The notes beneath the pieces are model-generated. The model worked only from the letters and a program-made list of their open reading frames with translations, made no database searches and had not been told where the DNA came from. 51,364 nt of DNA from positions 1 through 51,364 of the forward strand of contig JAIOZK010000027.1 of assembly GCA_021740625.1 (NCBI GenBank), given 5' to 3'. Below, piece by piece: positions 36,360-44,547 of this stretch. The stretch's first letter is position 1. Each line of letters begins with the position of its first letter. Origin of the DNA: Bacteroidales bacterium (GTDB taxonomy: Bacteria; Bacteroidota; Bacteroidia; Bacteroidales; JAIOZK01). Position numbers and translations under genes: made by a program.

Positions 36360-36387
36360 AAATTTTTCGCCTTCAGGCGAAAAATTT
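36360..36387. repeat. Perfect hairpin filling the tRNA-tRNA spacer
   Basis: AAATTTTTCGCC (36360-36371), loop TTCA, GGCGAAAAATTT (36376-36387): a perfect 12-bp stem that ends on the base just before the second tRNA. No U tract follows, so it is not a normal terminator for the first tRNA; a processing signal or inserted palindrome are alternatives. Confidence 0.9.
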
Positions 36388-36471
36388 GCCCAAGTGGCGG
36401 AATTGGTAGACGCGCTACATTCAGGGTGTAGTGAGCAACAGCTCGTGAAGGTTCGAGTCCTTTCTTGGGCA
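36388..36471 (+). tRNA. tRNA-Leu (anticodon CAG)
   Basis: Acceptor arms GCCCAAG and CTTGGGC pair fully. Anticodon stem CTACA/TGTAG encloses TTCAGGG, anticodon CAG (CTG codon). The long variable arm (GTGAGCAACAGCTCGT) and T-arm GAAGG-TTCGAGT-CCTTT are normal for class II. Discriminator A is at 36471; CCA is not encoded, unlike in the first tRNA. A small hairpin (CAGGTAT-TAA-ATACCTG, 36500-36516) follows. Confidence 0.95.
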
Positions 36472-36581
36472 CACCCGTTAAGGCCGGTATTTTTTACCCC
36501 AGGTATTAAATACCTGCCCTTTTGTGTTTATAGGAGTCGGTATTTGGATTTCAGCAAGCGTTTTGGAAGGAGGTCGAATCA

Positions 36582-39230
36582 ATGCCATACAGGTCTGTAC
36601 TCATCTTGGTTTTATTGGGATTTTTAATACCATTGTCCTATTCACAGGAATCTGCAGTGATTTTGGAGTCAGAAAAGAAAACCTATACCTTTATCAACAA
36701 ACCCTACCCCGACAGCCTCGAATACAATACATCCCTGATCATACAGGAAATAGCCCTGGCCAACAACCAGCATAAATCCGATGTTAAGTTCAGCATGAAC
36801 TTCACATTACAAAGCAAAATTACCGGGGACAAACTCCTCATCCGAATCAAACCCCAGTCGATTGCAGGCAATACCCGGTACAGGGATTTCAGCACAGGCA
36901 ATATGCTTTACCCCTCACATGTGCGATTGCGCCTGAGCCTGCAAAAAGGACGCTATGTTATGAACCGTTATGAATTGCCCGCCGTACCAGTTTCTTCCGG
37001 AGAACAGGGAGAATGGATGCAACTGGATGTTGAAGAAGCCCTTTCGGATGAAACAAATGTAAAATTCTCAGATATTTCCTTTTACTTTGACGAGCAGACC
37101 AAGGAGAAAATACTTTCGTATTTCGAAATGATCAATGATTATTACGGTTCCTCAAAAGTTCTCGATTCTCTGATACAGCTTTCATTCAAATATAAGCTAG
37201 ACCGGGAATCCTGCCTCCCTGAGAACACCGATTTCATGCTGATCCTGCTCAAAGCAGAACAATTGCTGAAAAGCAAAAAATTCCTGGACATTCTGCCTAT
37301 CAGCCTTTATGATCCTGACGCATATCAATCGAAACTATCTCTCTTCGAAAGACGCATCAACAGGGTAAGAACGCTTACAATTGAATTGCTGGAAGAAACC
37401 AGATATCAATCTTTCGCGACAGAAAGCATGTTCAGGGAGTTCAACAAATTGTATGAATTATTCCTTCACTGGTCGGTATCGGCAAATCATTATTATCAGC
37501 AGTCCTTTTACGCACTTATTGAACAAAGCATGTCGGTAGATGATTTTGAATATCACTCTCTCCTATATGATATGCCTGCAAATGAACTGGCCTGCCATTT
37601 TGTTGAAGAAATGCTTGTCCTGAATGATCAGTTCCTGCAATCACAGCAATATTCAGTAGCATTTGACCTCCTGAACGCTTTACAAAAACTTGTTGCAGAA
37701 GTTCCTGCATGCCGTGTAATTCCTGCCCTGAAACAGAAACGATCGCAATCAGCATCAAAACTTTATGATTCGTATTTGCGGGTAGCCGAAAGAGCAATCC
37801 AGCATAAAAATTTTGATTTTGGACTTGCGTATCTGGGCAAAGCACAAAAATTCCTGAATCATTATGCTTCTCTCGTTAAGGATGGCAACCGGCTGCTTCA
37901 GATTAAAAAACTCCTTGCAGATCAGTATTACGATGAAATGAATATTTACCTGAGTCATGCTGATTACATGCAGGCCAGGCAAACGATTCGAAAACTGCAA
38001 ATCTTGCTGCGCGAAAATCAAAAATTGGAGATCGCTGAGTTTGATTATCATGCAAGTATGGAAAAAATAAACAAAGGCCTGTCGCTGGAATATCTTACCA
38101 CAGCAAGTCGTTTTTTCAACAGGAATGAATACGATAAAGCCCGGCAATATTTACAAAAAGCCGATAGCCTCAAAAGCGAAAACAGGGGCAATCCACAAAT
38201 GAAAGCAGAAGCAGAAAAATCCATGAACAGCTATACCTTGCAGGAAAACTTAACCAGCAAAGGAATCAGTGAATTGAACAAGAAGGAATACCGTGAAGCT
38301 CGCCGCCTGTTCAAAGCTGCCTCCAAACAGCATCTCCCCGATCATCTTCAAGTGCAACTCGACTCCCTGATTATTTTGGCTTCCACAAATTTAATTGAGC
38401 AGAACATTAAAATAATCAAAGTAGCCATTTTTCAGGGACGCCTGGATTTTGCCCGCAGCCTGCTGAACGAAATTGATCAATTGCGTGCAACACTACCTGA
38501 AAACAGCGCTGATTTGAAAGAGATAGAAAAAATAAGAGCAGAATTGAAGGGAAGCGGATGCGAGGATTACTGGAGAAAATATGAGCAAAACACCCTGCTG
38601 GCTTTTAAGTCGATTGACAGCAACCGGTATATCCAGGCAGAGCAATACTTTAAAAATGCCATGGATGTGATGGATGAGCTGGAAATGTGCGGGATATCCG
38701 ACAGCATCGCCCTGAAAGTTAGCAAGAGATACCATCCGGCAGCCCAATATCAAAAATTATATGAAGCACTGAAAATTAAGCTTTTCAGAGAAGGATTCAC
38801 TGCCGTTATTGAGCTTTTTATCAGTCTTGATTCCCTTTATACCCGGCATAAACTTTCAGAGCTTGACGTGCCAAGACACACCCTTTTGCGATTCCTTGCA
38901 AACCAAAACAATCCGGTTCTCTATTTGAATACCATCCATCACCTGAATAAAAACAGCAACTGCCATAAGGCAATTGAGGTTTATGCAAAACTGATCGCCT
39001 CTTCCTATCCCTGTTCAAAAACAAAAAAAATACAGAAAGAAATGGCCGAAGTTTGTTATGAAAGCGACAAGAGCAAAGGTGAAGATTTCATCCCGGATGA
39101 AGACCTTGAGATGCATATGAGGCAATGCGACTGCCTGCATCATTTCAAAAGACGCTATCAATATCTTTATAACAAAGATGGTTTTATTTCAATTTTCAGC
39201 AAGGAAAAAGAATCCGGAAAAGATGAGTGA
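36582..39230 (+). CDS. Unrecognised exported helical-repeat protein
   Basis: I do not recognise this 882-residue protein. A signal peptide (RSVLILVLLGFLIPLSYSQ) leads to a beta-rich domain (about 25-175) and then some 650 residues of amphipathic helices with TPR-like pairs, for example YLTTASRFFNRNEYDKARQY, ISELNKKEYREARRLFKAAS and RYIQAEQYFKNAMDVMDEL. Cysteines cluster near the C-terminus (CYESD, MRQCDCLHHF). An AGGAGG at 36568-36573 is well placed for the ATG, unusual for this phylum where strong Shine-Dalgarno sites are rare. A periplasmic scaffold or surface-assembly accessory is a guess. The next gene, a hybrid kinase, starts 85 bases on in the same direction. Confidence 0.8.
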   Translation: MPYRSVLILVLLGFLIPLSYSQESAVILESEKKTYTFINKPYPDSLEYNTSLIIQEIALANNQHKSDVKFSMNFTLQSKITGDKLLIRIKPQSIAGNTRYRDFSTGNMLYPSHVRLRLSLQKGRYVMNRYELPAVPVSSGEQGEWMQLDVEEALSDETNVKFSDISFYFDEQTKEKILSYFEMINDYYGSSKVLDSLIQLSFKYKLDRESCLPENTDFMLILLKAEQLLKSKKFLDILPISLYDPDAYQSKLSLFERRINRVRTLTIELLEETRYQSFATESMFREFNKLYELFLHWSVSANHYYQQSFYALIEQSMSVDDFEYHSLLYDMPANELACHFVEEMLVLNDQFLQSQQYSVAFDLLNALQKLVAEVPACRVIPALKQKRSQSASKLYDSYLRVAERAIQHKNFDFGLAYLGKAQKFLNHYASLVKDGNRLLQIKKLLADQYYDEMNIYLSHADYMQARQTIRKLQILLRENQKLEIAEFDYHASMEKINKGLSLEYLTTASRFFNRNEYDKARQYLQKADSLKSENRGNPQMKAEAEKSMNSYTLQENLTSKGISELNKKEYREARRLFKAASKQHLPDHLQVQLDSLIILASTNLIEQNIKIIKVAIFQGRLDFARSLLNEIDQLRATLPENSADLKEIEKIRAELKGSGCEDYWRKYEQNTLLAFKSIDSNRYIQAEQYFKNAMDVMDELEMCGISDSIALKVSKRYHPAAQYQKLYEALKIKLFREGFTAVIELFISLDSLYTRHKLSELDVPRHTLLRFLANQNNPVLYLNTIHHLNKNSNCHKAIEVYAKLIASSYPCSKTKKIQKEMAEVCYESDKSKGEDFIPDEDLEMHMRQCDCLHHFKRRYQYLYNKDGFISIFSKEKESGKDE

Positions 39231-39315
39231 TATTTCTTTTGCAAATTGCTCTGTGATTCTCAAAAATTACTAAATTCGCTTGTTTAATCCTGAAAGTGCG
39301 CAGATATCAGAAAAC

Positions 39316-42300
39316 ATGTCAGGAAAAGCAGACAGAAATCCGGAAAAGGCGAATAAAAATATCAGGCTGTCATCTGATTTTAACTCACCGATAAACCTGG
39401 ACATCAACCAGATACCTGCCGTAACAATCATTTCACGCTTGTCTGATGGGATGATCATGGATGTTAACAATAACTTTGAGCATGAAAGCGGTTATTCAAA
39501 GTCAGATGTTCTGGGTAAAACCTCCACTGAGTTAAATCTTTATAAAAACCCACCCGACCGTGATATGATCATTTCTTCCATCCGGTCCAGTGGCAAGGTA
39601 GATAACCTCCCAATTGAATTTAAAACAAAAGACCGCTCAATCAGGACGGGAATGTTTTCAGCCAGTCTTATCAACCATGAAGGAACAGATTATTTACTCA
39701 TCATCTTGCGCGATGTTACTGAATTTCTCTCGGTAAAGGAGAACCTGCAAGAGTCCGAAGAAAGATACCATGATTTATTAAACAGCATTCCGATCGGTAT
39801 TTACAAAACAAATCCTGAAGGAAAGTTTATTCAGGCGAACAATGCCCTGCTGAAATTGCTTGGTTTTTCGAACAAGTATGCGTTGAAGAATTATAATGTT
39901 AAGGACTTTTATGTTGATCCTGATTCGCGTAAACAGAACCTGCAAGAGCTTGATGAGAAGGGGCTCTGCACTTCTACTTTGCTATTGAAAAAGAAAAATG
40001 GCGAGCATTTCTGGGCACTGGATTATTCAAAGGCTGTAAAGGATGAGAAAGGGCGTGTCATTTCATACGATGGTGCGCTCCGCGACATAAGCGAAAGAGT
40101 TAAATCCAGAAAAGCTGAGGCCGCTGAAAGGGAAAAATTTGAAAAACTGACCAAATACCTGAAGAGTGCTGTATACACCTTTGATCATGAAGGCTTCTTC
40201 GATTATACCAACATAGCCATGCAGGAGATTACTGCCTACAGCCATGAAGAACTTAAAAAGATGCATTTCTGGGATCTGATCCATCCTGAGCACAGGAAAA
40301 AAGTAAAAGACAGGGGGTTGCAGCGTCTTGCAGGTGACAATATCGAAGGCAGTTATGAATTCAGGATTATCAGAAAGGACGGACGGGTTCGCTGGATTGA
40401 GATATCCAATGCAAAAATCGAACTTGCTGATAAACCCATCGTACTTGGCACAGCCAACGATATCACAGAGCAAAAATATGCCAACCTGATCAGGGATGTG
40501 GTTTTTAACATCACCTCTGCCGTGATCTCTTCGGCCGACCAGGCCGATATTTACCTCATCGTGAAACACGAACTGGGAAAACTCATCGACACGACGAACT
40601 TTTACATCGTATTTTACGACGAAAGCCGGGGTTTGATAAACCTTCCATTCATGGTGGATAAAAAGGATGACTTCAACACCTTTCCTGCGGGAAGAACCCT
40701 TACCTCACATGTAATCAAAAGCAAAAAACCCCAGTTGCTTACCAAAGAAGAGATCAAGCAACTTAAATCCAAAAGCAAGATCGAAATTGTCGGGAGCATG
40801 TCTGAAGTGTGGATGGGAGCGCCCATGATCGTTGAAAATGAAACCATCGGCCTGATCGGTGTTCAAAGCTACGAAGACAAAAATGCTTTCAACAAGGAAG
40901 ACCTGAAAATACTGGAATTCGTTTCAAATCAGCTTGCAATTCTGTTTGCCCGGCGCAGAGCAGAACAGCAACTGAAAGAATCAGAAAAAAAATTCAGGTT
41001 GCTGGCCGAAAACAACCCGGGTATCATTTACCAGTGCAAATTTGATGATCAGTTCACCATGACTTATCTGAATGAGCAGATTGAACAACTCACCGGTTAT
41101 CAAAAAGAGGAGTTCCTTGTCAACAAGAAAAGTTTTGCTGGACTAATTCACCCCAATGACATCGAAGAAGTATATCAACGGATACAAGAAAGTATATCTG
41201 ATAAAAAACCCTTTATAATCCGTTACCGCTTCAAATGCAAGAATGGACAATACAGATGGTTCCATGAAATAGGAATTGGTGTTTTCAAAAATGAGAAATT
41301 TTTATACCTGCAGGGGATCATCAATGATATTACAGAGCAAACAAAGGTTCAGATCGCACTGGAAGAAAGCGAAGAGAGGAACAGGGCTCTATCGCAGGCT
41401 GCCAGAGAAGCCATTGTTTTTTCTGTAAAAGGAGAAATCATTGAAACAAATCTTGCAGCCTGTGAAATGTTCGGTTATACTTACAATGAATTAATTGGAA
41501 AGCATGCTTCACAACTGGTTGCGCCGGAGTCAAAAGATCTTCTTAAAAAAAACATTGCCGAAAACTACCTGGAAGCTTACGAAGCAGTTGCCATTAGAAA
41601 AGACGGCACTAAATTTCCGGTTGAATTTCACGGTCAACATTACACATACAAGGGCCGCAATATCAGGGTTACTGTATGCAGGGATATAAGCAAAGCCAAA
41701 GCCGATGAAAAAGTCATTCTGCAGCAGAATAAAGATTTGATCCGGGCCATTAAGAAGGCAGAAGAATCAGACAAACTCAAATCTGCTTTTCTGGCCAATA
41801 TGTCGCACGAGATCAGAACCCCCCTGAACGGTATTCTTGGTTTTGCCGAGTTGCTGAGATATGCCGAAAACAAAATCGATGTTGAGGAATATATCGATGT
41901 GATCAACAGGAGCGGAAACCAGTTGCTGAACATCATCAACGACATCATCGACATTTCGAAGATCGAGGCAGGCCAGTTGACAATCAATCTCCGGGAAACC
42001 AATTTGGTTCACCTGCTCGATAATGTGGCCAATATCTATCAAAAAATCCTGAAAAGAAAAAACAGTCAGGTAAAACTGGAGGTTTCAAAACCTGATCAGG
42101 ATCTCAGGATCATAACAGATGAAAAAAGGGTGCACCAGGTTTTATCAAATCTGATCGACAATGCCATAAAATTTACCAGAAAAGGAAATATAAAGATTAG
42201 CCTGAGCGTAACCGATGACAAAAAAACACTTTTTGAAGTAAAAGACAGCGGCATCGGTATTGAAAAGGCCAAACAAAAAATGATCTTCGAAAGGTTCAGG

Positions 42301-42882
42301 CAACTGGATGAAACATCCACAAGGGAATTCGGTGGCACAGGCCTGGGGCTTTCCATCTGCAGGAGCATCATTGAAAAACTCGGTGGCAGGATATGGGTGG
42401 AATCCGAATTTGGCAGGGGTTCCAGTTTCTTTTTCGACCTCCCATTGATCATTCAGCGAAAAGAAGATCTAAGGAAAAATGATGGTGTAAAGAAAAAAAC
42501 CAGTGCCAAGCCAGACTTAAAAGACAAAAGCATACTGATTGTTGAAGATGATGAATCCAACTTTATGTTCCTAAAAACAGCCCTGCGTAAGACAGGCATT
42601 AATATCTTGGTCGCAAGAAATGGCAAGGAAGCCATCAACATGTACAATAATAACAAGAATATCGGGCTTATATTGATGGACATCCAGTTACCTGTGCTCA
42701 ATGGGATTGATGCAACCAAGGAGATCAGGAAAACAGATCGCGAAGTTCCGATCATAGCCCAAACGGCTTATGCAATGTCTGACGACAGAAAAAAATGTCT
42801 TGATGCAGGTTGCAATGATTACATCCCCAAACCGATCAAAATGGATATATTGATGAATAAACTGAATAAATATTTAAAATAA
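39316..42882 (+). CDS. Multi-PAS/GAF hybrid sensor histidine kinase-response regulator
   Basis: Soluble hybrid sensor kinase of 1188 residues; no membrane segment is visible, so the signal is probably cytoplasmic. Domains in order: PAS (about 30-140), PAS (about 150-265), PAS (about 275-385), GAF (about 395-535), PAS (about 550-665), PAS (about 670-790), HisKA with H831 in SHEIRTPLNGIL, HATPase with N box LSNLIDNAIKF and G boxes DSGIGI and GGTGLGLSIC, then a receiver (about 1065-1185) with D1122 in LMDIQLPVLNG. The ATG at 39316 is preferred to an in-frame TTG 36 bases earlier. PepE follows after 2 bases. No separate DNA-binding output is adjacent. Confidence 0.93.
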   Translation: MSGKADRNPEKANKNIRLSSDFNSPINLDINQIPAVTIISRLSDGMIMDVNNNFEHESGYSKSDVLGKTSTELNLYKNPPDRDMIISSIRSSGKVDNLPIEFKTKDRSIRTGMFSASLINHEGTDYLLIILRDVTEFLSVKENLQESEERYHDLLNSIPIGIYKTNPEGKFIQANNALLKLLGFSNKYALKNYNVKDFYVDPDSRKQNLQELDEKGLCTSTLLLKKKNGEHFWALDYSKAVKDEKGRVISYDGALRDISERVKSRKAEAAEREKFEKLTKYLKSAVYTFDHEGFFDYTNIAMQEITAYSHEELKKMHFWDLIHPEHRKKVKDRGLQRLAGDNIEGSYEFRIIRKDGRVRWIEISNAKIELADKPIVLGTANDITEQKYANLIRDVVFNITSAVISSADQADIYLIVKHELGKLIDTTNFYIVFYDESRGLINLPFMVDKKDDFNTFPAGRTLTSHVIKSKKPQLLTKEEIKQLKSKSKIEIVGSMSEVWMGAPMIVENETIGLIGVQSYEDKNAFNKEDLKILEFVSNQLAILFARRRAEQQLKESEKKFRLLAENNPGIIYQCKFDDQFTMTYLNEQIEQLTGYQKEEFLVNKKSFAGLIHPNDIEEVYQRIQESISDKKPFIIRYRFKCKNGQYRWFHEIGIGVFKNEKFLYLQGIINDITEQTKVQIALEESEERNRALSQAAREAIVFSVKGEIIETNLAACEMFGYTYNELIGKHASQLVAPESKDLLKKNIAENYLEAYEAVAIRKDGTKFPVEFHGQHYTYKGRNIRVTVCRDISKAKADEKVILQQNKDLIRAIKKAEESDKLKSAFLANMSHEIRTPLNGILGFAELLRYAENKIDVEEYIDVINRSGNQLLNIINDIIDISKIEAGQLTINLRETNLVHLLDNVANIYQKILKRKNSQVKLEVSKPDQDLRIITDEKRVHQVLSNLIDNAIKFTRKGNIKISLSVTDDKKTLFEVKDSGIGIEKAKQKMIFERFRQLDETSTREFGGTGLGLSICRSIIEKLGGRIWVESEFGRGSSFFFDLPLIIQRKEDLRKNDGVKKKTSAKPDLKDKSILIVEDDESNFMFLKTALRKTGINILVARNGKEAINMYNNNKNIGLILMDIQLPVLNGIDATKEIRKTDREVPIIAQTAYAMSDDRKKCLDAGCNDYIPKPIKMDILMNKLNKYLK

Positions 42883-42884
42883 AC

Positions 42885-43625
42885 ATGACGATGAGATTAT
42901 TACTGATTAGCAATTCAACCAATGCCGGTGAGGAATACCTGGGATGGCCCAGACAATACATCAAAGACTTCCTGTCAAAAACGGATGTCAAAAAGGTACT
43001 CTTCATTCCTTATGCCGGTGTGGGATTATCTGAAAAAAGCCTGGAAGCTTCCTACGACGCTTACGAAGAAAAAGTTAAAAAAGTATATGACAGCCTTGGA
43101 TATGAAGTTTACTCTATCCACAGGGAGAAAGACCCCCAGAAAGCAGTCGAAGATGCTGAAGCAATTGCTGTTGGTGGCGGGAACACTTTTCACCTGGTTC
43201 ATATGCTGCATAAAAACAAACTAATCCATATCATCCGTGAAAAAGTAAAAGCCGGCATGCATTACATGGGCTGGAGCGCCGGATCGAACGTGGCCTGTCC
43301 AAGTCTCAAAACAACCAACGACATGCCCATCATTGAACCGGCTTCTTTTGATTGCTTCAACCTGATCCCTTTCCAGATCAATCCGCATTATCTGGATGCA
43401 AATCCGGATGGACATGCCGGTGAGACCAGGCAACAACGCATAGAAGAATTTATGGTCGTAAATAGAGAAATTTATGTTGCCGGGTTACGCGAAAGTTCAT
43501 TACTTTTGCTGGAAGATGATTTTTTAAAACTACTGGGTAAAAAACAATTGCGTTTGTTTAAATTCGGGACAGAACCAACCGAATACCAGCCAGGAAGCGA
43601 TTTGAGTTTCCTGCTAAAACAGTAA
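42885..43625 (+). CDS. pepE: Alpha-aspartyl dipeptidase (peptidase E)
   Basis: Serine peptidase of family S51 that hydrolyses Asp-X dipeptides in the cytoplasm. The 246-residue protein has the nucleophile S131 in MGWSAGSNVA, the glycine-rich VGGGNTFHL segment (97-104) and the NPHYLDANPDGHAGETR segment bearing family His/Asp residues. No signal peptide. Start is 2 bases after the hybrid kinase stop, so it is co-transcribed with it, though no functional link is known. Confidence 0.94.
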   Translation: MTMRLLLISNSTNAGEEYLGWPRQYIKDFLSKTDVKKVLFIPYAGVGLSEKSLEASYDAYEEKVKKVYDSLGYEVYSIHREKDPQKAVEDAEAIAVGGGNTFHLVHMLHKNKLIHIIREKVKAGMHYMGWSAGSNVACPSLKTTNDMPIIEPASFDCFNLIPFQINPHYLDANPDGHAGETRQQRIEEFMVVNREIYVAGLRESSLLLLEDDFLKLLGKKQLRLFKFGTEPTEYQPGSDLSFLLKQ

Positions 43626-43654
43626 CTAAATCAATCATTTTGGGTTCATCACAG

Positions 43655-43785
43655 GAGGCTGTCCAAGCGGAATATGGCACCAAATAATTATGAGCGTAGT
43701 GAAAACGATTTTTGCGAAAAGATTTCACTGGAATCTTTTGCAAGTTTCATAAAAAAGGTAAAGAGGGGAATGTCGGGACAGCCTC
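43655..43785. repeat. 131-bp element with 10-bp terminal inverted repeats
   Basis: GAGGCTGTCC (43655-43664) and GGACAGCCTC (43776-43785) are perfect inverted copies. Inside, GCGAAAAGATT (43714) and AATCTTTTGC (43732-43741) form a second hairpin. The right end runs into a T-rich tract (TCTTTTTTTT), so the outer stem could terminate the kinase-pepE transcript. No obvious target duplication flanks it. It could be a MITE, a structured RNA or a terminator with an inserted loop. Confidence 0.6.
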
Positions 43786-43811
43786 TCTTTTTTTTGTAAA
43801 TTTGATCAGCT

Positions 43812-44324
43812 ATGGATCCAGGAATTGAAGTGATAAAAGATGATATTACCCAATTGCCCGTTGATGCAATCGTGAATGCCGCCAACAAATCACTGCTGGG
43901 TGGTGGAGGCGTAGACGGTGCAATACACAGGGCTGCCGGCCCCGAATTACTGAAAGAATGCAGGGGATTGAACGGTTGTGAAACGGGAGAAGCAAAAATA
44001 ACAGCCGCTTATAATTTGCCTGCAAAATTTGTAATCCATACGGTTGGCCCGGTATACCACGGCGGCAAATACCAGGAAGCTGAAAAACTCCGCAATTGTT
44101 ACATAAACAGTTTGGAGCTTGCCAGGGAAAACAAATGCAGAACCATTGCATTTCCCAACATCAGTACAGGCGTATATGCCTACCCGAAAAAAGAAGCCGC
44201 TTCCATTGCCATGAAAGCCGTCGCCGGATTTTTGAAACAGGATAAATCTTTTGCCAAAGTGAGTTTTGTTTGTTTCGATGAAGAAAACTACAATATTTAC
44301 AGAGATTTGCTTACAAGATCATAA
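43812..44324 (+). CDS. Macrodomain protein, O-acetyl-ADP-ribose deacetylase type
   Basis: ADP-ribose-binding macrodomain of 170 residues. The blocks [39 protein letters not shown] and [20 protein letters not shown] match the MacroD/YmdB class, which hydrolyses O-acetyl-ADP-ribose and mono-ADP-ribosyl carboxylates. The protein is a single domain of usual length and probably cytoplasmic. It has its own short upstream region after the inverted-repeat element and is followed by the duplicated promoter region of the next gene. Confidence 0.94.
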   Translation: MDPGIEVIKDDITQLPVDAIVNAANKSLLGGGGVDGAIHRAAGPELLKECRGLNGCETGEAKITAAYNLPAKFVIHTVGPVYHGGKYQEAEKLRNCYINSLELARENKCRTIAFPNISTGVYAYPKKEAASIAMKAVAGFLKQDKSFAKVSFVCFDEENYNIYRDLLTRS

Positions 44325-44437
44325 ACCGGATATGCCGCAAGCATGATCCCACACTTTTTCCCTTTTCAGGCAAATAAATATCTTTGCTGTTTGTTCATTT
44401 CATTGAACCAATGACCAATTCTTCTGTGCGATTATCA

Positions 44438-44547
44438 GTATTTTTGCACTATTGATTGATAAGGTGGATGAAACTTTCTGCCACTCTTTTAATCCGTGGT
44501 AGTATTTTTTGTATTTTTGCACTATTGATTGATAAGGTGGATGAAAC
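44438..44547 (+). promoter_or_regulatory. Duplicated promoter/start-codon module
   Basis: A 37-base sequence (44438-44474) is repeated exactly at 44511-44547, an offset of 73 bases. Each copy contains TATTTTTG (a -7 element), a GGTGGATG start region and the first codons ATGAAA. The second ATG (44541) begins the DUF5916 gene. The first ATG (44468) opens an unrelated 70-codon frame that overlaps the real gene. A third -7-like TATCTTTG lies at 44379-44386. Confidence 0.85.

Noticed and set aside
36221-36472. Minus-strand 83-codon frame (KGLEPSR..., PEQESNLHSHYR)
   Set aside because: It is antisense to the two tRNA-Leu genes; this is a well-known spurious translation of tRNA clusters.
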